From positions 24,906,425 to 24,970,424 of the forward strand of contig NC_135558.1 in the NCBI RefSeq assembly GCF_964340395.1: DNA of 64,000 nucleotides, in the 5' to 3' direction. The stretch's first letter is position 1. The number at the start of each line of letters is the position of its first letter. Under the pieces are notes generated by a model, which ran no database searches, was not told where the DNA came from, and worked only from the letters and a program-made list of their open reading frames with translations. Shown one piece after another: positions 36,020 to 44,379 of the stretch. The translations under genes were made by a program, and so were the position numbers. This DNA comes from Glandiceps talaboti. Its lineage: Eukaryota; Hemichordata; Enteropneusta; Spengelidae.

Positions 36020-36800
36020 CACTGGAAACCCCTGGAAAATGAACGTGATTGATTGACATTTCTGTCTATGCTCTAGCCACCCATTCATATCATTCAGAAC
36101 ACTCCTAAATGTGAAATGGCAAAACTATTTTCAAAGTCTTTTGCAACGCTGGTGAATCAAAATTCTCGCTAAGCTAGACATTCAAATGATCGTTCTATGA
36201 TATACTTTGCCGACAGAACATGCATATATGTGGAGTCATGAAGGGTGAATGGTTAGCATGACCGGCTTGGAATCTACAGGTTGCAGGTTCGAGCCCTGTC
36301 ACTGCCTGCTGTTTGTTTCTGAGTGGCTAAAGTTCTTGGGCAAGATTTGAACCACGACTGTGCCTTAGTCAACCCAGATGTATAATTGGGGACCTGGTAG
36401 GATGTAGGTTGCATTGTGAAGGCTTTAATCCTATGCGCTGAAATGGCTGCAATGGATTGTATGCTCCCCGGGGGTTGAGGAAGACTAAAGGGCCGTTGTG
36501 CCATTCTGATCCTAGCCAGGGGAAATAATTGTAAAGCGCTTTGAGCACGGCATGGGAAAGCGCTAAATAAGAACCCAACATTATCATTATTATTATACAA
36601 TTAACTGGGTGCCGCCATGTTTGTCTTGATCTTGCATACTATGTATTCTACCATGTACTCCAGTCATCATATCGGTGACATAACATGCACAGCAATATTG
36701 TAACAGTAGGTCTGTTAACAAGATTATTGTAACACTGTAATGAGTATCAAGGCAGAAATTGTTACACTATTTGAAAGTTCGACATATGGTTCGGACCACT
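36020..36800 (+). mobile_element. Element X, copy 2, split by SINE-1
   Basis: Left part 36020-36237 (CTGGAAACCCCTGGAAAATG, CCACCCATTCATATCATTCA, TTTCAAAGTCTTTTGCAACG) and right part 36598-36800 (GGGTGCCGCCATGTTTGTC, TAGGTCTGTTAACAAGATTA, TGAGTATCAAGG) match copy 1 at 31321-31955 in order. They are separated by a full SINE-1. Confidence 0.8.
36238..36597 (+). mobile_element. SINE-1, copy 2, uninterrupted
   Basis: tRNA-like head with A-box-like TGGTTAGCATGACCGGC and B box GGTTCGAGCCC. Body: TTGGGCAAGATTTGAACCAC, GACCTGGTAGGATGTAGG, GGATTGTATGCTCCCC. Tail: TTGTAAAGCGCTTTGAGC, then AACATTATCATTATTATTAT. About 360 bp. The GTAAAGCGCTTTGAGC tail is of the kind shared with L2/CR1-type LINE 3' ends, so mobilisation by such a LINE is likely (inference). 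Confidence 0.88.
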
Positions 36801-36828
36801 GGCACTCGAATAAATCTGTATGGTTTTT

Positions 36829-37210
36829 TAGTACAACTGAACAGAGGTTCAGTAGTGCTATAGGCATCGCCCGGCATCTGTCTGTCTGTGTGTGTCTCTG
36901 TGTGTGTAAACAACACTTAAAGTCAAAAACCACTGAACCGATTGCCATGATGATATTTGGTGGGTCCATTACCTTGGGTGTCTAGTCAGGAAATTGTTCA
37001 AATGAAAATGATCGCATCAGAAATGTGCATTTTACGTTTCAAAATGTGATTTGTTGTATTATAAAATGCTTTGACTTCAGCCTGGAAATGAAAAATTCTT
37101 GTTTTATTGATGCAATGAAATCATTAAATCTGTTATGGGCTACTTCACATGTCAGTGTCAATGGCGTAAAGATTAACATCTGTCTAAGGTTGCTTGTCAA
37201 CCTAGGCCTG
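36829..37210 (+). mobile_element. Family TAGCACAACTG, copy 5, 5' part only
   Basis: Head TAGTACAACTGAACAGAGG and TTCAGTAGTGCTATAGG, then CTGTCTGTCTGTGTG, leader GAACCGATTGCCATGATG and ATTTGGTGGGTCC. It fades out near 37050. A second head fragment, TAGCACAGCTGAATTAA, is at 37215. Confidence 0.75.
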
Positions 37211-37214
37211 TTTT

Positions 37215-37384
37215 TAGCACAGCTGAATTAAATCTTAGACACTATGCTTAAAACAGGTTCATATAAATGCACAATCCTTAGGCATTCAAAAAACATTATA
37301 CAAAGAATAAGGAGTCACACATTTTATGGGGAAAGAAAAATAGTCATATCAAGACCTGCGTGATCATACTGTGTTTGGCATGTT
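37215..37384. other. Intron sequence between hairpin-family copies 5 and 6
   Basis: Opens with a short head-like fragment (TAGCACAGCTGAATTAA); the rest is unassigned. Confidence 0.35.
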
Positions 37385-38345
37385 AAATTTCCTGCATGTA
37401 CCGATTGCCATGATATTTGATGGGTGTATTACCTTGAGTGTCTAGTTTGGAAATTGTTCAAATCAAAATGATCTTACTACCGGTGTGTGATGCGGGTCGA
37501 AAAATGTATTTTTGGTCAAAAAACTTACTCAAAAACTATTGGGCAGATCGGTCTGGAAATTGGTGGGAACATTTTTAGGGGTGTGTAAGCATTCAAAATA
37601 TGTTTGCAAATGTGCCTAGCAACAAGACCACGCCCATAGCAACAGCCAAACGGTGAGGTATTTCACAAAGATAACCACTGGGATTAAATGACAATTGAAT
37701 AAGCATTCAAAAATGTATGTAAATTTGCCTAGCAACAAGACCACGCCCATAACAACAGCCAAGTCATCTCATATATAACAAAGATAACAGGAATTGATAG
37801 ACAAATGAAAAACAATTCAAAAAATGTATGCAAATATGCCTAGCAACAAGACCACGCCCATAGCAACAGCCAATCAGTGGTGTATTTCACAAAGATAACA
37901 TGGGGATGGATAGACAATTGAATAAACATTCAAAAAATGTGTTATTTGCCTAGCAACAAGACCACGCCCATAGCAACAACCAAATAATCACATATATTGC
38001 AAAGATAACAATAGGAATTGATAGACAAATGAATAACCATTCAAAAAATGTATGCAAATATGGCTAGCAACATGACCACGCCCATAGTAAAAGCCAAATG
38101 ATCACATATTTTGCAAAGATAACACAGACACATTCAAAAAGTGTATGCAAATGTACCCAGCAACAAGACTACGCCCATAGCAACAGCCAAGTGATCACAT
38201 ATATTGCAAAGATAACAGGGATAAATAGACAAATGAATGTGTGGCTAATCATTCAGCAAATGAACACCTATTGTTAGCATGGATCAGCATATGGGAAAAC
38301 ATTTTTAAAAACTGTACAGTTGTGCTACAACGCCATTGGCGCTAT
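37385..38345 (+). mobile_element. Family TAGCACAACTG, copy 6, headless
   Basis: Starts inside the leader (ACCGATTGCCATGATATTTG), then at least six core units of 105-125 bp with CCTAGCAACAAGACCACGCC and ATAGCAACAGCCAA. It has the best right end, AACTGTACAGTTGTGCTAC followed by AACGCCATTGGCGCTATTT. The GCCATTGGC hairpin is complete here. Confidence 0.85.
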
Positions 38346-38379
38346 TTAAAAAAAAATGTATAGTAAATAAGTGGACCAC

Positions 38380-38545
38380 AGTTTCATCATATGAAACCAC
38401 TAAACACTTCATTACTTTGCTTAAAACAAAATTGCACAGTGGAAGAGATGAACAACAAACCACTTCTATCTGTTACAAAAACAAAGAAAAAAAACAACAA
38501 CAAAATAAAAAACAGTGGAGCTATTCTGACTGATGGATGGGTCAC
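38380..38545 (+). repeat. Direct repeat of 43200-43345, copy 1
   Basis: CATATGAAACCACTAAACAC, AAAACAAAATTGCACAGT, an A-rich stretch, then AACAGTGGAGCTATTCTGAC and GTCACTTGTT. The same order is found at 43200-43345. No frame is conserved between the two. Confidence 0.7.
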
Positions 38546-38938
38546 TTGTTGTTCTCATAATGATCTAGCTTTTGCCTCATGGGACATAATAGGCATTTAT
38601 GTATATTCATGAATCCTAATCACTTAGTTTCTTCAGATAAATGAAGATGCATTAGTTAACAATGTTGTGATTGGTGAGCTTTCTCATGATACCCTTGGCT
38701 TTAAATATTTATACATTTATATACATTTATCTACCCCATTCAAACACTGCATCAATATTTACTGCATATCTCAAAAACTAAATATAAGATGCCATTCAAA
38801 TGACTATCTTCATATTATCAGTTGCAAACTTTTTTTAAAACCTTGACATTTGACCTCGACTTTCATGATCAATTATCAAAAGGAAGCTATTCCATGCATA
38901 TTGCAAAGACATTTAGATGTTACCATTTGTAGCTCCGC
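38546..38938. other. Unassigned intron sequence
   Basis: AT-rich. Contains text like ACCTTGACATTTGACCTCGA similar to the units at 33245-33560, so it may be a decayed piece of that family. Confidence 0.4.
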
Positions 38939-39355
38939 TGTCAGCGAAAGCTGAAAGCATAGCTTTAGGTATAGGTGGGTATTGAGGTATAGAGAGTAGA
39001 GTGAATCATAGGTGTCCGTCAAACTTTTATATTTTCACTATCTACTCCGAAAGTGACAGTCGGAATTCTTCGATATTTGGTGTGAATGTTCCCTGGGGGG
39101 AGGCTATTCAGATTTGTTCATGCCAAGTTGATCTGTGCCATTTTCAATTTTTTATGATTTTTTTTCCAAAAATGACATTTTCATCAACTCCTCATAAACT
39201 TCAAGTCAGATTGCTTTGATATCTGGTGTGTTGATGCACAGGGGGTAGCTCACTTAGATTTGTTAATTTCAAGTCAGCACGTCTTCTCTTCTATTTTTTA
39301 TGATTTTTTTTTTTTGAAATTTGAATAAAAAATGAATATGTTAATGAGCATAATG
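38939..39355 (+). mobile_element. Hairpin-headed element, family TAGCTCCGCTG, partial
   Basis: Head TAGCTCCGCTGTCAGCGAAA followed by AGCATAGCTTTA, again a self-complementary start. A leader with ATCTACTCCGAAAGTGACAG and TTCGATATTTGGTGTGAATG, and one further unit with GATTGCTTTGATATCTGGTG. No right end found. The architecture, not the sequence, is that of the other hairpin-headed families. Confidence 0.6.
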
Positions 39356-39810
39356 ACCGACGCCATATTGGAAATCAGTCCGCGAGACTTTAGGTAAAGT
39401 GCAACTTTTCAAAAGACACTATTGACGTCAAACAAGCAATGTAATATGTGCTATAGTCTTAATTCTACGCATTGTGCACCCAAATGACAAATATTTGTTC
39501 GAAAAAGGTTTGTAAACTTCAAATCCAATTCACACACCACCCCTCCTACAGAATGGTTCATTCCAGTATATGCACCTCAGCTCATAGCTCATGATCATTG
39601 TGAGAAGTCTTCCATGCCTGAACTGAAGTGTTTTTGACAGAGTCAGTCGTCAATAAAAACGATAATACTCTTTCTAAAATTACCACATTTTGAAAGGGAA
39701 AGTACTTTGTGGTTCATTTATGGAGTTTTGTTTTTGTACGATCAATATTGGTGGCAAAATTACAGCGTCAAAATTGCCGATGTGGTAATGCACGTAAATC
39801 CCAAGTACCC
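39356..39810. other. Unassigned sequence left of the 766-bp duplication
   Basis: No gene. A 75-codon minus-strand frame (39680-39907) enters the duplication and is not conserved in the second copy's left flank. Confidence 0.4.
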
Positions 39811-40576
39811 GGATGCACGAGGGACTAACCCAGAAGCAAGTCGTTGTCAGCCATACGTTACAGTGCAGTGGTAACATCGTCCGAGAAATCGCTGCGTTCA
39901 GTGTCATTATTCACAGAATTGTTGTTTTCGAGTGAAACCCCGTCTTGAATTGTATAACTCTAACAAATGAAGACATGTCAAGTTATATTTTGAAAGTTGT
40001 ATCGCTAGTTTGAGACGATTTTCTCACGTACTATCGGGGCTTACTTGGACTTGGACCTTACTCCAGTTCATCGGGAAGTTTAGCCAGCCCGATAATTCTT
40101 TCTGGTTTAGTTTACAACACTTTTGATCGCGCAGATTTTGTTGTTGTGATGAAAAGAAATTAAAAAAAAGATCACTTCAACCATTTTGTTGTGTTTTCTT
40201 TATGAAAGGTAATCGAACATGAACGAGTGTTACCACTGTAACCAGGAGGGTCTATGCTGTAACGTATGGCAAGGGTTCGACATACACGCTGGTCCGCTAT
40301 CCCGCGAGTCTAGTAACTTTCTGTAAGGATCATGTACCAGTAAAGGTTACTAAAATGCCCATTGTAGGTAGTCCGACGGGATAGTGACTTTTCGATAGGT
40401 ATATCAGGGAGCTCAGAATTCAAACCACCGGCTATATGATGAATTCACGGTCATAGTAAAATTCATTTGATTTTTAATTTGCTATTTTGACCAACTCCGG
40501 TTGTCTATTCGCGATAAAATTACGATTAGTTTGGAAACGGGGTAGATTTTCTATGATTCCGTGTCATAAAAGCATG
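39811..40576 (+). repeat. 766-bp tandem duplication, copy 1
   Basis: Starts GGATGCACGAGGGACTAACC, ends CGTGTCATAAAAGCATG. I found no difference from copy 2 by reading. Inside, CTGGTCCGCTATCCCGCG and CCGACGGGATAGTGACTTTT form a loose inverted pair about 125 bp apart. No long ORF. The offset is 774 bp including an 8-bp spacer. Confidence 0.95.
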
Positions 40577-40584
40577 CATGTCCG

Positions 40585-41350
40585 GGATGCACGAGGGACT
40601 AACCCAGAAGCAAGTCGTTGTCAGCCATACGTTACAGTGCAGTGGTAACATCGTCCGAGAAATCGCTGCGTTCAGTGTCATTATTCACAGAATTGTTGTT
40701 TTCGAGTGAAACCCCGTCTTGAATTGTATAACTCTAACAAATGAAGACATGTCAAGTTATATTTTGAAAGTTGTATCGCTAGTTTGAGACGATTTTCTCA
40801 CGTACTATCGGGGCTTACTTGGACTTGGACCTTACTCCAGTTCATCGGGAAGTTTAGCCAGCCCGATAATTCTTTCTGGTTTAGTTTACAACACTTTTGA
40901 TCGCGCAGATTTTGTTGTTGTGATGAAAAGAAATTAAAAAAAAGATCACTTCAACCATTTTGTTGTGTTTTCTTTATGAAAGGTAATCGAACATGAACGA
41001 GTGTTACCACTGTAACCAGGAGGGTCTATGCTGTAACGTATGGCAAGGGTTCGACATACACGCTGGTCCGCTATCCCGCGAGTCTAGTAACTTTCTGTAA
41101 GGATCATGTACCAGTAAAGGTTACTAAAATGCCCATTGTAGGTAGTCCGACGGGATAGTGACTTTTCGATAGGTATATCAGGGAGCTCAGAATTCAAACC
41201 ACCGGCTATATGATGAATTCACGGTCATAGTAAAATTCATTTGATTTTTAATTTGCTATTTTGACCAACTCCGGTTGTCTATTCGCGATAAAATTACGAT
41301 TAGTTTGGAAACGGGGTAGATTTTCTATGATTCCGTGTCATAAAAGCATG
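40585..41350 (+). repeat. 766-bp tandem duplication, copy 2
   Basis: Same sequence as copy 1, after the spacer CATGTCCG. Unique sequence follows from TGTTGTGTAG. Either a very recent duplication or an assembly duplication. Confidence 0.95.
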
Positions 41351-43199
41351 TGTTGTGTAGTTTTCGAAAAGCACACCCGGTGGGAAAGTCACCCAACAGA
41401 CGATCTCGCGCCATTGCTGTACTACGTGGCACTTTATTCTGGCGGGGTGTTGCTTGAAAACGGGAATAGCGAACGATGAGCCAATCAAGTGAGACCTTTC
41501 AAATGTAGCTAATATTATAGCCAATAAAATTAGTTGTACGATGATATGTGTATAATAAGTCCTCTACACTGTAACAAGTAAATAGTAAAGTTGAAATCTT
41601 TGTCGCATGAATTCGTATTTATGTACGGATGCGTAGTCTTTCTGAACAGTAATTCTTAGATCAGTTAGTATTTAAACTTCGTTTCTGAGTTAATTATTCG
41701 GTAGGTTATTGACGAGCTCCCTTTGTAAAAACGCTGTACAAATTGGATGTCGGCGTTCGCCCGGCCACGTTCAACGGAACTAGTGAAGCTCAATCATAAC
41801 AATGGTGGCTGTCAAAATCGAAGACGCAATTTGACCGTGTTGTTATTTCAGTGAGTTTATTCAGCAAGAAAACAACGTGTTCTATGTTTTTGTACTTCCT
41901 ACATGATGTGATGATCGGTTTTTTTACCGGTACAACTTACAGCCTACAATGAAACTGCTAACTTACTTAGTAACACTGACCATGGATGTATTAGTGATAC
42001 ATCACTAATACATCCATGCACTGACACGATTCCGTGTTCCGTGTTCCGTGTTCATGTTTTGGTATTCAGTTTGAAAAATTAAAATCCTGAACTTTATTTT
42101 GCGAACGGTTTTGTCATTTCTTAGTAATTATAGGGCCGACTGTATCACGTTTAACGTTTATGTCAACCCGGAAGTACATAGACACGAAAATAGACGAAGT
42201 GACTTGTACATGTAATTAGTAACAAAATTTTGCTGTAACTGCTGGTAACCTTCAAATTTATTTATTTTTATGTTGTAAATACATTCTAATATGCACTAAG
42301 GACAACACTATAAAGACTTGCTCTATGGGAAGGTAATTTTTTGTCTTTTAAAAATGCAATAGTTAGATCAATGTGTACCAGAAATGTTATGTAGTATTTA
42401 AGCTAGAAATAAGACCACATAGCATCTTATTACTCCCCCCCCCCCAATTAAGACAAACTACTCACAGAAAGCAACAAAAAAAGAGAAGAAGCTCCAAAAC
42501 ATAAAAAAGAGAATAAAATTACAGTAAGGAGTTGATGATGCACAAACAACTACAAAGAAATAGACAGTTCAATTACAACAGTGTTTGAAATAAATATGGG
42601 GTTTGGAAAAGTGAATTAGAAGTAGAGCAAAAACTAAGAGAGATGAAGAGCCTAAGTGAACAAGCGAAAGCACTTAAAGATAGGACCACCAAATTTTTTG
42701 CAGGACTACTACGTTATCAATTTTACTAGTCCTGTGGGATAGTGACTTTTACTCCAGTGTCGAACCCTGTTGGCTGAGAATGACTCTCTTTCGGGTACTT
42801 GGGGATTGTCGCCGTACGGAAACTAAGATGGCGATTAATACATTTCTTCCCTATATATATATATCTACTACAACTAGTACAAGTTGAATGTTGTTGACTT
42901 GGTAAATTTGTTAGAAAATTGAAATTCAAATTGCCTCAAAATTATTTTAGATCCCTAGTTTATTTCATTCATCATTAAAATTTTCCAGGGTTAAAGCTGT
43001 AAGACACTGGAATTATTTATAGCCAACCTCAAAATCCTCTTTTTTTCTTCTTTTTCTTGTGTGCATTTCCCAGTCATTTTTTCCCTGAGATTTTGTGCAA
43101 TTTTTCATAACAGTAGATTTTTGTTATAAAATGGTGACTATGGTATAAAAGTACAATACATTACCAACTTCTGTGTAAAATGTGTTTTATAGTGAGACA
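41351..43199. other. Intron sequence with small palindrome and short repeats
   Basis: No gene supported. It holds a 38-bp hairpin at 41981-42018 (18-bp perfect arms, CATGGATGTATTAGTGAT), a TTCCGTG triplet repeat at about 42030-42052 and, at 42725-42770, TGTGGGATAGTGACTTTTAC resembling part of the 766-bp repeat. Confidence 0.5.
41981..42018. repeat. 38-bp hairpin
   Basis: CATGGATGTATTAGTGAT, two bases AC, then the exact reverse complement. Stem 18 bp. Confidence 0.95.
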
Positions 43200-43345
43200 T
43201 CATATGAAACCACTAACCACTATATTGCATCGCTAAAACAAAACTGCATAGTAAAGAGCTGAAGAACTGAACCACTTCTACATGTCACCAAAATAAAAAA
43301 TAAAAAAAACAAAAAACAGCAGAGCTATTCTGACCGATAGGTCGC
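43200..43345 (+). repeat. Direct repeat of 38380-38545, copy 2
   Basis: CATATGAAACCACTAACCAC, AAAACAAAACTGCATAGT, an A-rich run, AACAGCAGAGCTATTCTGAC, GTCGCTTGTT. Same order as copy 1, 4.8 kb away in the same intron. Confidence 0.7.
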
Positions 43346-43505
43346 TTGTTAAAAATCTTTGGCACATTAAATAAAAACAAGAACACACATGTACTTATTT
43401 CATCCATTAGTCACACTATGACAGAAGTAAAGTCATGATGTATGTGTATGTGAAGACTTGTTCTTACCACATGTTGATTGGTAATGGGTTTTTTTATCTT
43501 CACAG

Positions 43506-43667
43506 GTAAACTTTAGTATGAAAAAGAAAAATCGGAAAAAAAGAGACAGTGCAGCTGCAATTGCAGCAATGATGATCCGACAGGAAGACCCAGAGAGCAT
43601 TGAAATCCAAAGCTATGACAACCCTTTGTCTGTCATAGTTCTCAGTAATGAAAAGACAGTGATGTGA
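43506..43667 (+). CDS. Host gene exon C (last coding exon)
   Basis: After acceptor TTTTTTTATCTTCACAG (AG at 43504-43505) the phase-0 frame reads VNFSMKKKNRKKRDSAAAIA, then AMMIRQEDPESIEIQSYDN and PLSVIVLSNEKTVM, then TGA at 43665-43667. The lysine/arginine cluster KKKNRKKR could be a nuclear-localisation or juxtamembrane basic patch; DPESIEIQ and SYDNPL look like a tail with possible phosphosites (inference). With exons A and B it gives the last 224 or so residues of the protein. The intron B-C would be 10.6 kb; further exons in it were not recognised. The end of this exon is repeated in the following 100 bp. Confidence 0.75.
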   Translation, partial: VNFSMKKKNRKKRDSAAAIAAMMIRQEDPESIEIQSYDNPLSVIVLSNEKTVM

Positions 43668-43770
43668 CAATCCTTTACCTGTTGATGTAATAGTTCTCAG
43701 CAATGAAAAGACAGTGCTGTGACAATCCTTTGTCATAGTGGTATATAGTATTCAGTAATGAACAGACACT
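43618..43770 (+). repeat. Triplicated C-terminal coding end
   Basis: Three tandem units of about 49-55 bp begin GACAAYCCTTT at 43618, 43667 and 43722 and share ATAGTTCTCAG(T/C)AATGAA and AAGACAGTG(A/C)TGTGA. The first unit is the coding end of exon C; the others lie after its stop. Confidence 0.85.
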
Positions 43771-43870
43771 ATTCATTATGGAACAAGATATACTTCCCAT
43801 ATGCATTGCATTTAACATGGCTGCCATTCTGAAGACAATAATTTATAGGTTTTTTTTATGGAGCTGCTGT

Positions 43871-44350
43871 GGTCCAGCATAAGTGAACTGATTGAGGTTC
43901 AGCATTATGAGGCATCGATAAGTGTCTGTGTGTGTAAGTGAGTGGATGCATATATTTATGGATATCAGCAACTCAAGTAAAAGCAACTGGGGTGCTTGCA
44001 ATAAAAGTTGTACGTGATGTTACTTTCGGGGGCTAGCTGTTGAATTGTTAGGTCTAAAAAGGATTTTGGTAAAAAAAATAAACCTCAAAAACGACTTGGC
44101 AAGATGATCTCAGTAATAATGCAAATTAGGTCTTAAATTATGAGATTTTTGATCCAAAACCTGTACTTCAAAACTATTAGTCAGAATTTTAACAGTCTGA
44201 AAATTGAGATCTGCATATTTCTGAGAATGCCTTAATTAAGAATTGCTCAACACAAGATGACTCTATTGTTAATATGCAAATTAGGTCGAATGTGTGAGTT
44301 TAGGTCAAACCTTAGGTATCTATATCTACAGATGTAATAATTATATGATA
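43871..44350 (+). mobile_element. Hairpin-headed family relative (GTCCAGCATAAGTG), partial
   Basis: GTCCAGCATAAGTGAACTG followed by GAGGTTCAGCATTATGAGG, again a self-complementary head, then GTGTCTGTGTGTG, and leader units with ATGCAAATTAGGTC repeated at about 44110 and 44276. Clearly related to the TAGCACAACTG family but diverged. No core or right end. Confidence 0.65.
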
Positions 44351-44379
44351 ATGACTTTAATTTCAGAAGAAAAAGGGTG

